From: an uncultured bacterium
GTDB taxonomy: Bacteria; Planctomycetota; UBA1135; GCA-002686595
Direction of reading: 5' to 3'
Length of the DNA: 64,000 nt
Assembly: GCA_937905825.1 (NCBI GenBank)
Contig: CALCXM010000031.1
Span: forward strand, 1 to 64,000
The position numbers were made by a program, and so were the translations under genes. Positions 20,195 through 29,354 of this stretch are shown here, in pieces. Positions within the stretch are counted from its first letter, which is position 1. Every line of letters begins with the position of its first letter. The notes under the pieces are model-generated. The model was not told where the DNA came from. It was given only the letters and a program-made list of their open reading frames with translations, and ran no database searches.

Positions 20195-21004
20195 ATGACG
20201 AACGATCCCCTTCATGATGGTCCCCTGGTGCTCGGCGACATCGTGCTCAACTCACGCTTGCTGGTGGGTACAGGCAAGTACGCGAGCTTTGAAGAGACCG
20301 CCCAGGCCTTGGAACTCTCTGGCACCGATTGCGTCACCGTCGCTGTGCGCCGGGTGAACTTGGACGCAGCCAAGGGTCCATCCCTGCTCGATCACATCGA
20401 TCGCACGCGCTACAAGATCTTGCCCAACACGGCCGGTTGCTTTGACGCGGAAAGCGCGATTCGTACTGCTGTCCTGGCGCGCGACGTGCTCGACACGCCC
20501 TTCGTGAAGCTCGAAGTCTTGGGGGACAAGCACACCCTGCTGCCCGATCCCCTCGGCACCTTGGAAGCGGCCAAGGAACTCGTGGCTCAAGAATTCAACG
20601 TGCTCGTTTACTGCTCGGATGACCCGCGCATGTGCGTGTACTTGGCGGAGGCCGGCGTCACCAGCGTGATGCCCGCCGGTTCGCCGATCGGTTCCGGCCA
20701 AGGGGTGCTCAACCCCAACGCGATCCGCATCATCCGCGAGTTGGTGGAGATTCCGGTGATCGTCGACGCCGGTGTCGGCACCGCTTCCGACGTGGCTGCG
20801 GCCATGGAGCTGGGCGTGGATGGCGTGCTTTTGAACACCGCGATCGCCAGCGCCCGGGAACCCCTGCGCATGGCCAAAGCCATGAAGTGGGCCTGCGCAG
20901 CGGGCCGCCAGGCGTACTTGGCGGGACGCATCCCTCGCAAACTCTACGCGAATGCTTCTTCTCCGGAAGAAGGCCTGATCGCCGGCGCCGGACCCAAGGC
21001 TTAG
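20195..21004 (+). CDS. thiG: thiazole synthase ThiG
   Basis: ThiG is a TIM-barrel enzyme that joins 1-deoxy-D-xylulose 5-phosphate, dehydroglycine and ThiS thiocarboxylate to make the thiazole phosphate of thiamine. The 269-residue product is full length. Landmarks are [41 protein letters not shown] with the Schiff-base lysine, [43 protein letters not shown] and [10 protein letters not shown] chose the ATG at 20195 because TAGGAGA precedes it and the family match starts there; the frame is open back to 20090, overlapping thiS. Confidence 0.96.
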   Translation: MTNDPLHDGPLVLGDIVLNSRLLVGTGKYASFEETAQALELSGTDCVTVAVRRVNLDAAKGPSLLDHIDRTRYKILPNTAGCFDAESAIRTAVLARDVLDTPFVKLEVLGDKHTLLPDPLGTLEAAKELVAQEFNVLVYCSDDPRMCVYLAEAGVTSVMPAGSPIGSGQGVLNPNAIRIIRELVEIPVIVDAGVGTASDVAAAMELGVDGVLLNTAIASAREPLRMAKAMKWACAAGRQAYLAGRIPRKLYANASSPEEGLIAGAGPKA

Positions 21005-21010
21005 CCCATC

Positions 21011-21877
21011 GTGTTCGCCCTACTGCAAACGGCCACGCCAGAGGAGTCGCAAGAGGCGCTGCTGATGGTTGGCGCCACGCTGGCACTGATCGGTCTCGTG
21101 ATGGCAGGTCTCGTAATGGCTATTGCCAAGGCTTGGATTCCTGAGCGCAACAACTTCTTCGCGCGCTGGGGCTTCACAACGGTGGCCAGTGTGACCTTGG
21201 TCTGGATTGTGACCTCGTTCGTCATGGGCTTCGCGGTCGTGAGTGCGTTTGGCAGCGACCTCTCCTTCGCCGTGCAGCTCGCGCTTTCCTCTGCGACCAT
21301 GGCCGTTCCGGCGGCCATGATCCTGCGGCATGCCAAGCGCATGGATCCCGATGGCATCGCCTGCCTCGGCTTCCGTCGCGAGGGCAGCCTGCGGGCGGCT
21401 AGCTTTGCTCTTGTGGCCTACGCGCTAACCTTGCCCGGGCTCTTGGGAGCCGGAATGCTGTGGCCCTTCCTGCAGGAGGCCTTGGGCATGACGCCCCAGA
21501 CCCAGGAAGTCTTGCAAGCCTTCTTCAAGCTGGAGGGCAGCGAGCTCTACATCCCCGTGTTGTTCGCGGTCTTGATCCAGCCCTTCTTCGAGGAGCTTCT
21601 GTTCCGCTCGTTCCTGCAACCGCTGCTGGTTCAGAACTTTCGTGAGAGTGGTGGAGTCTTGCTGACGTCCCTGATCTTTGCTGCCCTGCACGGATCCGCT
21701 GCCGGCCCGGTCTTTGTCTTGAGCTTGATTTTGGGCGGCGTGATGCAACGCACCCAACGCTTCTCTAGCTGCTACCTCGTGCACGCCCTGCACAATGGAC
21801 TCATGGTTTGGGCAGTGACTCAGTTGGACCAAGTGCGCGAGTTCGTGGACACCAGCGCCCTGCTCTTCTTCCCCTAA
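21011..21877 (+). CDS. CPBP family intramembrane glutamic endopeptidase
   Basis: A 288-residue multi-pass membrane protein of the CPBP (CaaX protease and bacteriocin-processing, Abi) family, which are Rce1-type glutamic intramembrane proteases. The three signature motifs are present: EELLFR (194-199), FAALH (Phe223, His227) and HALHN (His258, Asn262). Hydrophobic segments lie at about 20-40, 55-77, 86-105, 128-152, 181-192, 216-224 and 232-245. The start is GTG at 21011, 6 bp after thiG; an internal ATG is possible. The substrate is unknown, and the position behind thiG does not suggest one. Confidence 0.88.
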   Translation: MFALLQTATPEESQEALLMVGATLALIGLVMAGLVMAIAKAWIPERNNFFARWGFTTVASVTLVWIVTSFVMGFAVVSAFGSDLSFAVQLALSSATMAVPAAMILRHAKRMDPDGIACLGFRREGSLRAASFALVAYALTLPGLLGAGMLWPFLQEALGMTPQTQEVLQAFFKLEGSELYIPVLFAVLIQPFFEELLFRSFLQPLLVQNFRESGGVLLTSLIFAALHGSAAGPVFVLSLILGGVMQRTQRFSSCYLVHALHNGLMVWAVTQLDQVREFVDTSALLFFP

Positions 21878-21899
21878 CCTTTCCCCGAAGCTCAGCGTC

Positions 21900-22424
21900 A
21901 TGACCGAGTACCCCAAACGCGGCCGCATGTTGCCCCAAGCAGGGGGAGCCTTCGCGGCGGACAACGCCGTCTTGACTGGCGAAGTGAACCTGGGCCCGGA
22001 CGCCAACATTTGGTTTGGCTGCGTTCTACGCGGGGATGACGCGCCGATCACAATTGGCGCGCGCACCAACATCCAGGACCTGAGCATGGTGCATGCGGAT
22101 CCCGGTGTTCCCAATGTGATCGGCGCTGGCGTGACCGTCGGGCACCGTTGCATCCTGCACGGGGCAGAAGTGGGGGACAACTGCTTGATCGGCATGGGGG
22201 CCATTCTGTTGGCCGGATCCAAGATTGGCGCAGGCTCGATCATCGGAGCCGGTACCGTCGTCAAAGAGGGCTTCGTGGTGCCCCCGCGCTCCTTGGTGGT
22301 GGGCATCCCCGGCCGGGTGATCCGAGAAGTCTCGGACGAGCAGTACCAAGGGATCTTGGATAGCGTGGCCGGCTACGTTTGCGCAGCTCACGAGTATTCT
22401 CCGGAAGGGTCGTCAAAGGACTAG
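21900..22424 (+). CDS. gamma carbonic anhydrase family protein
   Basis: A 174-residue left-handed beta-helix (hexapeptide repeat) protein of the gamma-carbonic-anhydrase/YrdA/PaaY group. The three metal-ligand histidines are present (His65 in MVHAD, His82 and His87 in GHRCILHG). Hexapeptide turns run from about residue 20 to 120 (DNAVLTGEVNLGPDANIWFG, GSIIGAGTVVKEG). Many members bind zinc, but not all hydrate CO2, so enzymatic activity is uncertain. It begins 22 bp after the CPBP gene and ends 8 bp before larE, which suggests an operon. Confidence 0.93.
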   Translation: MTEYPKRGRMLPQAGGAFAADNAVLTGEVNLGPDANIWFGCVLRGDDAPITIGARTNIQDLSMVHADPGVPNVIGAGVTVGHRCILHGAEVGDNCLIGMGAILLAGSKIGAGSIIGAGTVVKEGFVVPPRSLVVGIPGRVIREVSDEQYQGILDSVAGYVCAAHEYSPEGSSKD

Positions 22425-22432
22425 TCCGAGCA

Positions 22433-23248
22433 ATGGAACGGCAAGCAATGGACGAGAGTTTTGACTCCAAGGTAGCGCGCCTGCTGGGGCGCCTTGGGGA
22501 ACTCGACAACCTGGCCGTGGCCTTCAGCGGCGGCGTCGACTCGACCGTCTTGTTGCACGCGGGTCGTGAAGCCTTAGGAAGCGCCTGCGTTGGCGTGATC
22601 GCGGACTCGCCTTCCTTGCCGCGCGAAGAGTTGGAAGACGCCCGCCGCTTGGCGCGCCAGATGGGCGTGGAGTTGGTCGAAGTCAAGACCGAGGAACTCG
22701 AAGACCCGCGTTACGTGGCGAACTCTGGAGACCGCTGCTATTTCTGCAAGTCCGCGCTCTTTGAGCAGATGAGCCTGTGGTGCTTGCAGCGTGGGTTCGC
22801 CAACGTGGCCTTCGGCGAAATCACCGACGACTTGCGCGATGATCGCCCGGGAGCCCTGGCGGCCGCCAACTTTGGCGTCCTGGCACCCTTGCGTGAAGCG
22901 GGCTTTTCCAAGCAGGACGTTCGGCACTACGCCAGCACCGTCGGCTTGAGCGTGGCGGACAAGCCCGCTTCCGCCTGTCTCGCCTCGCGCGTGCCCGTGG
23001 GAACCCATGTCACCCGCGAACGCCTGGCGACGATCGAAGAGGCGGAACAGCGCTTGCACCAGGCGGGGTATTCCGTTCTGCGCGTGCGGCATCATGGCAC
23101 GCGCGCCCTGCTCGAAGTGGGCGAACTCGAGTTCGAACGGGCCCGTGAGAACTACGCGCAGTTGCGCGAGCTGCTCGCACCCCTGGGTTTCGAGTCCTTG
23201 GACTTAGGGGTTTACCTGCCTCCTTCCGAGCGCGTTCCCCGACCTTAA
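22433..23248 (+). CDS. larE: ATP-dependent sacrificial sulfur transferase LarE-like
   Basis: A 271-residue PP-loop ATPase of the LarE family. LarE donates sulfur to the nickel-pincer nucleotide cofactor of lactate racemase. The PP-loop is SGGVDS (32-37); a CYFC motif lies at 102-105; Cys182 in PASACLASR corresponds to the sacrificial cysteine of Lactobacillus LarE (Cys176). The ATG at 22433 is chosen to avoid overlap with the carbonic anhydrase gene; an ATG at 22448 is also possible. The partner genes larB, larC and larA are not in this window. The family also contains paralogues of other function, so the assignment to the Lar pathway is inferred. Confidence 0.9.
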   Translation: MERQAMDESFDSKVARLLGRLGELDNLAVAFSGGVDSTVLLHAGREALGSACVGVIADSPSLPREELEDARRLARQMGVELVEVKTEELEDPRYVANSGDRCYFCKSALFEQMSLWCLQRGFANVAFGEITDDLRDDRPGALAAANFGVLAPLREAGFSKQDVRHYASTVGLSVADKPASACLASRVPVGTHVTRERLATIEEAEQRLHQAGYSVLRVRHHGTRALLEVGELEFERARENYAQLRELLAPLGFESLDLGVYLPPSERVPRP

Positions 23249-23337
23249 TTCACAGGGAGCTGTGACCGCGCTTGAGAGCGGGTCTGCTTCCTTTTCACTG
23301 TTGGCCAGCTGCCGACCTCTACACTGCCTTCCGTTCG

Positions 23338-24489
23338 ATGACCGACCGCGAGCCGCGCGTCCCGCGCACCCCTTACTTCGTGACCTGTGCCCCGGGCCTC
23401 GAGCCCATCCTGCACCAAGAGCTGCGCGACCTGCGCTTCGCCAAGGTCGAGCGCCAAACGGGGGGCGTGTACTTCGAAGGTGACCGCAAGGACGCCATGC
23501 GCGCCAACCTGGAATTGCGCACCGCCGTGCGCGTGCTCGAGCGGGTGGCCCGCTTCCGTGCCTCCAACGCCGAGGAACTCTACGAGGGCGCGCTCTCCAT
23601 CGAGTGGCGCAAGTACATGCGTGCGGACACGACACTCTTGCTGGCGGCCCACACGAAAGACTCGACCCTAGACCACACGCTATTCATCGAGCAGAAGGTC
23701 AAGGACGCCATCTGCGACGCCTTGCGCGCGAAGGGCCGAGAACGACCGAACATCGAGAAAGACGACCCGGACTTGCGCGTGCACGTGCATCTCTTCAAGG
23801 ATCGCTGCACCTTGCTGGTGGACACCTCCGGGGAGTCCCTTCACAAGCGCGGTTGGCGTCGCTCCCAGGGTCGTGCACCCCTTTCGGAAACCCTGGCCGC
23901 GGGCATCGTGTTGCTCTCTGGCTGGGATCGGCGCACACCAATTTTGGATCCCTTCTGCGGTTCCGGAACCCTCTTGATCGAAGCGGCGCTGATCGCGGAC
24001 GACGTTGCGCCTGGCCTGTTCCGCGAAGAGTTCGGCTTCATGCGTATGCCTGACTACGACGCGCTGGCCTGGAAGACACTCACGGAAGCTGCCCGAGCCC
24101 GGATCCGCCCGCAACGCAAGTTGCCCCTGATCGGCTGCGATCAGAACAAGGAGATCATCGAAGGCACCCACGAGAACTTTGTCGCCGCCGGTTTGGAAGG
24201 TCGCGCCGAGTTGCGTGCGGACGACGCGCGGGCCGTGGAGATCAAGCCCGGTTGGAACGGCATGATCCTGACCAATCCGCCCTACGGCGAGCGCGTGGGA
24301 GATGAGAAGGGGCTCTATGGACTGTACGAACGGCTCGGCGTGCGTTTGCGCGAAGAGGCCAAGGGTTACAGCCTCGCGCTCTTCTCAGGCAACCCGAAAC
24401 TCGACGCGAAGCTTGGCATTCGTTTCGAGAAACGCATCGCCCTCAAGAACGGGGCCTTGGACTGCGAACTTCTGCTGGGCAAGCTGTAA
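23338..24489 (+). CDS. THUMP-domain class I SAM RNA methyltransferase
   Basis: A 383-residue protein related to the N-terminal half of RlmL (YcbY) and to YpsC, which make m2G in 23S rRNA. It has an N-terminal ferredoxin-like/THUMP region (about 1-160, YFVTCAPGLEPILHQELRDL) and a Rossmann methyltransferase domain. The latter has ILDPFCGSGTLLIEAAL (about 202) and the catalytic MILTNPPYGERVGD (about 310). The start is the ATG at 23338, at the THUMP match; the frame is open further upstream. It follows larE by 89 bp and converges with the methyltransferase gene at 24518. The exact target nucleotide is not certain from sequence. Confidence 0.9.
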   Translation: MTDREPRVPRTPYFVTCAPGLEPILHQELRDLRFAKVERQTGGVYFEGDRKDAMRANLELRTAVRVLERVARFRASNAEELYEGALSIEWRKYMRADTTLLLAAHTKDSTLDHTLFIEQKVKDAICDALRAKGRERPNIEKDDPDLRVHVHLFKDRCTLLVDTSGESLHKRGWRRSQGRAPLSETLAAGIVLLSGWDRRTPILDPFCGSGTLLIEAALIADDVAPGLFREEFGFMRMPDYDALAWKTLTEAARARIRPQRKLPLIGCDQNKEIIEGTHENFVAAGLEGRAELRADDARAVEIKPGWNGMILTNPPYGERVGDEKGLYGLYERLGVRLREEAKGYSLALFSGNPKLDAKLGIRFEKRIALKNGALDCELLLGKL

Positions 24490-24517
24490 GGTCGCTGTGC
24501 GTGCGCGCAGGCCGGGC

Positions 24518-25309
24518 TCAGCCCCGCTTGCGCAGCACGAGCAAAACGTCCGAGGCGTCGTCTCGCAAGCTTCCAGTCCACTCGATGTCGTAGTGGAAGT
24601 CGTGCACGGCGACGACTTCGAAGGCCGGCACTTGGCGCACGAGGGCGCGCAGTTCGGCGGCGTTGTAGGTGCGGAAGTGCCAGTTGGTTTCCGTGCGGCG
24701 CTCGACGCCACGCTCGACGACCTTGAGCCTGTTGCGCACCCGTTCCGCGCGTTTGCGGCGCTGCGCGGGCCAGGTTTGGGTGTTGCTGGTCACTTCTAGG
24801 CCGCCCTTGCGCACGACCCAGCGTTCCCGTTGACGCTGTTCGACGCTGTAGTCCGTCAGGTGCACCCCGAGCAAGAAGAGTCCGCCGGGGAGCAGGCTCT
24901 CTGCAACGCAGCGCAGGCTGGAAACGGCCCCCGCCCCGTCCAACACGTACTTGAAGGTGCTGACCAAGCAATGGGCCAGGTGAAAGGGTTTGGCGTAGCG
25001 GAACTCTTCCAGCTGGCCCTGGCGCAGGTTCGCTTTGCAGCCCGCCGCGCGCAGCCGCTCGGCGGCAAAGTCGAGCATGGGCTGGGAGGCATCGAAGCCA
25101 CTCACCCCATAGCCGCGGCGGGCCAACTCGGTCAAGCAGCGGCCGCTTCCACAGGCGGGCTCAAGGATCCGTTTTCCCTTGCGCTGCAACGTGCCGTAAC
25201 GCGCCAGAGCCGCTTCGATGAAGTCCGCTTCTCGGGTGGTGTCCTCGTCAAAGATGAGGTCGTAGTAGCGCGGCGTGTCGTACCAGTCGATCGCTTCGTA
25301 CTGGGGCAT
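24518..25309 (-). CDS. class I SAM-dependent methyltransferase
   Basis: A 263-residue methyltransferase of unknown substrate. The SAM-binding motif I is RILEPACGSGRCLTELARRG (about 48-67), followed by VSGFDASQPMLDFA, and motif IV is near YAKPFHLAHCLVSTF. The start at the ATG at 25309 (MPQYEAIDWYDTPRYYDLIF) matches the usual beginning of such proteins; the longer open frame upstream is Arg/Gly/Pro-rich and overlaps the neighbour. It lies 26 bp downstream of the SGNH hydrolase gene on the same strand. A small-molecule or protein target is equally possible. Confidence 0.86.
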   Translation of the reverse strand: MPQYEAIDWYDTPRYYDLIFDEDTTREADFIEAALARYGTLQRKGKRILEPACGSGRCLTELARRGYGVSGFDASQPMLDFAAERLRAAGCKANLRQGQLEEFRYAKPFHLAHCLVSTFKYVLDGAGAVSSLRCVAESLLPGGLFLLGVHLTDYSVEQRQRERWVVRKGGLEVTSNTQTWPAQRRKRAERVRNRLKVVERGVERRTETNWHFRTYNAAELRALVRQVPAFEVVAVHDFHYDIEWTGSLRDDASDVLLVLRKRG

Positions 25310-25335
25310 GGAGAGTCTGCGGGCGTGAGTTGGGG

Positions 25336-26307
25336 CTAGTGCTGGACAGGCGTTCGTTGCCCGTCCTCTTCCTGCTCTTTCGCTTTCTCCGCTTCGCGCC
25401 GAAGCTTGCGCTCCTGGCGTTTGCGCTTGCGTTCCGCTGCCTTGTCCCGGGCGGCCTGGGTGCTCTTGTTGAGGGCGCGCTCGAGGGCCTGGGCATCCCA
25501 CTCAATCTGATCGGCCGCAAGCCAGCCCGCTTCCACCAGGTGGTGCAGGATGAAAAGGGTCGCGGCGGCGGTGCCCTTGACCGTTGGATGCAAGAGATCG
25601 GACTGCAGCATCAACCCCTTGGCCTCCCGGTCGAACGCAATGCCGCGAAATTCGAAGGTGCGCTCTTTTCCGACTTCCGCGACGAAGAACGACAAGGGAA
25701 AGATGTGCACGTTGCTACGCGTCTTGGCCCAGGCGTAGAGCTTCTCGTTGAGCTTGCCCAAACACTCCGCATCAGGGATCTGGGCCGGGTCCAGCATCGG
25801 CTTGCCTTGACGTAAGGCGGAGCTGCCCAAGAGCGCGGGGGACATGTCCGGGAAGTCGCCCAAAAGGATCGGACAGGAGATGCGCTCCAGCTGCTTGAAG
25901 CAATCGTCCATCTGCTGCAGGCGCGATTCACAGTCCGGCAGGTAGCCGTAGCCGTACCAGAAGGGGAAGTCGACGGCGATGATCAGGCTGGGGTCGGAGT
26001 GCAGTGACTTCTGCACTTGCTTCTGACCAAAGCCGGCGGGCTGCTGGAAGAAGCGCGTGTCTCCGTAGGCGTGCATCGTCTCGCACGAGTCCCCCAGAGC
26101 CAGCTTCAGGAAGTCGGCGATGGTGACGGCGGCACCCGCCTCCTGCATCAATCCGAAGCCCGCGGACATGCTGGCTCCCAGCACGTCCACGCGCTGCACG
26201 TGATTGACAGCTGCTGCTTGCTCCTGCGCAGGCGGAGGTGCCTGGGCGGGAGCGGGGAGTTGGGCCTGAAGAGAAGGGGCGACGCAAAGCAGGAGGGCGA
26301 GAATCAT
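25336..26307 (-). CDS. secreted SGNH/GDSL-like hydrolase
   Basis: A 323-residue exported protein (signal peptide to about residue 16, SLQAQ) with an SGNH-type hydrolase pattern. The block I nucleophile motif DVLGASMSAGFG (Ser46) replaces GDS, and the block V D-x-x-H motif is at DLLHPTVKG (about 238-241). The C-terminal 60 residues are a Lys/Arg/Glu-rich helix (RDKAAERKRKRQERKLRRE) unusual for the family. SGNH enzymes are esterases, lipases or acyl-hydrolases. It follows the two alpha/beta hydrolase genes after 37 bp, so a shared role in exported ester degradation is plausible. Confidence 0.75.
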   Translation of the reverse strand: MILALLLCVAPSLQAQLPAPAQAPPPAQEQAAAVNHVQRVDVLGASMSAGFGLMQEAGAAVTIADFLKLALGDSCETMHAYGDTRFFQQPAGFGQKQVQKSLHSDPSLIIAVDFPFWYGYGYLPDCESRLQQMDDCFKQLERISCPILLGDFPDMSPALLGSSALRQGKPMLDPAQIPDAECLGKLNEKLYAWAKTRSNVHIFPLSFFVAEVGKERTFEFRGIAFDREAKGLMLQSDLLHPTVKGTAAATLFILHHLVEAGWLAADQIEWDAQALERALNKSTQAARDKAAERKRKRQERKLRREAEKAKEQEEDGQRTPVQH

Positions 26308-26344
26308 GAACGCAAGATAGCGTCCAATCCCTGGGGCCCACCAA

Positions 26345-27811
26345 CTACGGGACGATTTTCCAAGTAGAGGCTGCCGCCGGATTCAGCTCCGTGAGGGTCA
26401 CGCATTGGCTCTGGCTGTCCCAGGTCCAGTCCAGGGTTGGCACCCCGGCGCGCAACACGCTCAGGGGACTCACGCTGTAGCCGGTGAGGGTGGTGCTTTC
26501 AGGCAAGCCGTCGGTGCTGCTCATGATGACCTCCAGATCGAGGGCCGTGTCGAGCCCCAGGTCCGCACAGTGAACCTTCATGTTCAGCAGGTTCTCGGTC
26601 TCGTCAAGGGTCAGGCGATTGGCCAGGGCGTCGTAGTTCCAACGGAAAGGCGTGAAGGCGCCTGCCGCATCTTGAGTCACGCTGAAGTGATGCCAGCGAG
26701 CATCCCGGTCCGCCAGCACGCGGTGCACTCCCTCGGTAGGGGTGCTGAGGGTCTTGCTGTACAGGAAGTTGAGCACGGTGTTCTCGTCCAGCGTGTCCCA
26801 ATGATGCGTGCCAAAGTTGGGCGTCAACAGGAACGTCTGAAAGTTCGGAATGAGCCCCGACCAGTTGAAGACGATCTGCGTCATCAGCACCAGGTTGATG
26901 TTCGGATCGAACGCCGCGTGAATGTTCAAGAGCGGCACCGGTTGCAAGTTGCGGATGAGGTCCGTGTCCGGATCGACCGCAAAGGTGACGGGGTCAATGT
27001 CCAGCGCCGAGGCCTGGGAGTAGCGGAAGGGGAACATGGCCGGGCTGCCCCCGAAGAAACTCTGGTTGTTGAAGATCGTCGTGTCCATGGAGTTCCAATA
27101 CACGAGGGCCGTGGAGGCGCCTCCCGTATGATTGACGATGGCAGCGAAGCGTGGCTTGCCAGGATCCAGGTGGCGCGCCCCGTAACTCATCGCTCCACCG
27201 CCGCCCATGGAGAATCCCACTCCATAGATCCGCTCGGGGTCGATCGGCAAGTTCTGTTGCAAGAAGGTCAGGGCGTACTCGATGTTGCTTTGGGCGTAGT
27301 CGATCCCGTAGTTCCAGCGGTGCGCGCCCAGCGGAGCGACGACATACCATCCCCGGTTTTGGGCCTTGGAGAAGAGCTCTTTGGCGTCGCTGTAGCAACT
27401 GGCCTCCGTGCGGTTGTAGCCGTGAAACATCACCATCATCGGTGCCGGAGTGCCAGAATGCAGCACGGCCGGTAGGCCGATCAGAACCCGTTCCGTGAAG
27501 TTGCTACCCGGGTTGGTGAACGTGACTGTGTACGTCCTGGGCAGGGGCGTGAGACCCACCTGCACCCGCGACCGCGAGCTGGAGAAAGTGCCCCCAAGCA
27601 CGAAGTTACTCTGGAGGTCGAGTTCGTCGTAGAAGGCCTCGAAGGCTTTCAGTCGCTGGTCTGAGACCGGGGGGAGCCTGCGCCTGATTGGCGCGCCGGT
27701 TGGTGCGGCCTGTTGCGCGGCTCTAGACGCTTGAGGCCCCGGGCTAGGGGCTTGTTGCAAAGGCGCTAGAGCGCAAAGGGTAAGTGCGAGAGAAAGCGTT
27801 GCTGTCATCAT
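26345..27811 (-). CDS. secreted alpha/beta hydrolase (PHB depolymerase-like), copy 1
   Basis: A 488-residue exported protein with a signal peptide (about 1-20) and an alpha/beta-hydrolase domain of the esterase/PHB-depolymerase type. The nucleophile elbow is GVGFSMGGGG (about 195-204), preceded by PAPMMVMFHGYN (oxyanion hole region) and WYVVAPLGAH. A likely acid is in NIHAAFDPN and a likely His in FGTHHWDTLDENT. After about residue 400 there is a C-terminal beta-rich extension ending TWKIVP. The gene is a tandem paralogue of the neighbour at 27861, about half identical by eye. The substrate may be a polyester or acylated polysaccharide; this is inferred from the family. Confidence 0.84.
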   Translation of the reverse strand: MMTATLSLALTLCALAPLQQAPSPGPQASRAAQQAAPTGAPIRRRLPPVSDQRLKAFEAFYDELDLQSNFVLGGTFSSSRSRVQVGLTPLPRTYTVTFTNPGSNFTERVLIGLPAVLHSGTPAPMMVMFHGYNRTEASCYSDAKELFSKAQNRGWYVVAPLGAHRWNYGIDYAQSNIEYALTFLQQNLPIDPERIYGVGFSMGGGGAMSYGARHLDPGKPRFAAIVNHTGGASTALVYWNSMDTTIFNNQSFFGGSPAMFPFRYSQASALDIDPVTFAVDPDTDLIRNLQPVPLLNIHAAFDPNINLVLMTQIVFNWSGLIPNFQTFLLTPNFGTHHWDTLDENTVLNFLYSKTLSTPTEGVHRVLADRDARWHHFSVTQDAAGAFTPFRWNYDALANRLTLDETENLLNMKVHCADLGLDTALDLEVIMSSTDGLPESTTLTGYSVSPLSVLRAGVPTLDWTWDSQSQCVTLTELNPAAASTWKIVP

Positions 27812-27860
27812 AATTCAAAGACTGTCCGTCGTACAGGGAAGGGCACAGGGGGAAGACAAG

Positions 27861-29354
27861 CTAGGGCCTGACCCGCCAGAGGGTCCCACCGGAAGCATCA
27901 CTCTCGCTGAGGGTGACGCTCTGGCTCACGGAGTCCCAGGTCCAATTGGAAGTGGGCACGCTGTTGCGCAGCACTTGCTGCGGGGCTTGGGCGTAGCCGC
28001 TGAGCGTAAAGACGTCGCCCGTTCCATCATTGCTGCCCATCACGAGCTCTAGGTTGACCGCCGTGTTGATGCCCAAGGACAAGGTGTCGACAACCATGCG
28101 TTGCAGGTTTTCTGTCCGGTCGATCGTCAGGCGGTTGAGCGCATACTCGTAGTTCCAGCGAAAGGGCGTAAACGCATCCGGGGCGTCCTGATAAACATAA
28201 TAGTGGAACCACTTTGCCTCCCGGTCCGCGAGCACAAAGTGCTCGCCGGTGGTGGGCGTCTGGAGGGTTTTGCTGCCCAAGTAGTTCAATGCTGTGTTCG
28301 CGTCCATGGTCGACCAAGAGTGGGTGCCAACGGGTGGAGTGAGCAGATAGGTTTCCATGCCTGGAAGGCCCAAGAGCCAGTTGTAGGCCGTCTGCGTGAG
28401 CGTCACCAAGTTGGTGTCGGCATCGTACTTGGCGTGGTAGTTCAACACGGGCACGTGGGCCAAGTTGCGGGCTAAGTCGGTCAGTGGGTTCACCTCGAAG
28501 CTGAACTGGTCAATGTCCATGCACGAACTTTGGGAGTACAAGAATGGATGGGCGGCGGGGGACCCGTTGAAGGTCATGGGGTGGTCGAACACGTAGGTGT
28601 TGCTCGAGTTCCAATAGGCATTCGCCGTGGAAACGGCGCCTGTGTGGTTCACGACCGCTGCGAAACGTGGCAGATCGGGATTCAAGTGGCGCGCTGCGTA
28701 ACTCATGACACCGCCGCCCCCCATGGAGAAGCCCACCCCGTAGATGCGATCGCGATCGATCGGCAGCTTGTCCATGAAATAGGTCAACGCGTATTCGATG
28801 TTGGTCTGCGCGTAGGGGATGCCGAAGTTCACCTGATGGGCACCCAAAGGAGCGATCACGTACCAACCACGATCGCGGGCGCCTTCGAAGACGTCGGGGG
28901 CGTTGTAGTAGCAGTCGAGCTCGCTTAGGTCGTAAGCGTGAAACATCACGAGCACGGGCACGGGGCCGCTGGGGCGAATCTTGGGCACCCCGAGCACAAC
29001 GCTCTCTTGCCAGCCGGTACCGGGATCGCCGAGTTGAATCTGGAACACCCCGGGGGCGATTTTCGGGCCTGCGGTCGCGACGGCGCCCGTGCTCGAAGTG
29101 GTCAGGGCTCCGCCCAGGGTAAAATCTTCGGACCCTTGACGGCGGTTCAGTCCCGGGTGCTGCGCTGCTTCCCGTTGAGCCTGTGCTCGTCTGGCTCGGC
29201 GTGCCCGGCTCTCTCGGGAGGGAGCTTGATCCCCACTCGCGGGACCTTCCACTTTTCCTGTGCGCTGACCCGGCGTGACTGCGGGCACACCTGCCAGGGC
29301 AGTGGGCACAACGGGGACGGACGCGGCAAGCGCGAGAAGCACAGATACGATCAT
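27861..29354 (-). CDS. secreted alpha/beta hydrolase (PHB depolymerase-like), copy 2
   Basis: A 497-residue paralogue of the next gene downstream, 49 bp away. It has a signal peptide (MIVSVLLALAASVPVVPTALA), a low-complexity linker rich in Arg, Ala and Gln (about 40-75), and the same alpha/beta-hydrolase core. The core contains PVPVLVMFHAYD, WYVIAPLGAH, GVGFSMGGGGVMSY (nucleophile Ser), NYHAKYDADTN and VGTHSWSTMDANT. The C-terminal extension ends TLWRVRP, parallel to TWKIVP of copy 1. The two copies differ mainly in the N-terminal 100 residues. Order and orientation suggest a four-gene transcript, with this gene first, then copy 1, the SGNH hydrolase and the methyltransferase. Confidence 0.84.
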   Translation of the reverse strand: MIVSVLLALAASVPVVPTALAGVPAVTPGQRTGKVEGPASGDQAPSRESRARRARRAQAQREAAQHPGLNRRQGSEDFTLGGALTTSSTGAVATAGPKIAPGVFQIQLGDPGTGWQESVVLGVPKIRPSGPVPVLVMFHAYDLSELDCYYNAPDVFEGARDRGWYVIAPLGAHQVNFGIPYAQTNIEYALTYFMDKLPIDRDRIYGVGFSMGGGGVMSYAARHLNPDLPRFAAVVNHTGAVSTANAYWNSSNTYVFDHPMTFNGSPAAHPFLYSQSSCMDIDQFSFEVNPLTDLARNLAHVPVLNYHAKYDADTNLVTLTQTAYNWLLGLPGMETYLLTPPVGTHSWSTMDANTALNYLGSKTLQTPTTGEHFVLADREAKWFHYYVYQDAPDAFTPFRWNYEYALNRLTIDRTENLQRMVVDTLSLGINTAVNLELVMGSNDGTGDVFTLSGYAQAPQQVLRNSVPTSNWTWDSVSQSVTLSESDASGGTLWRVRP

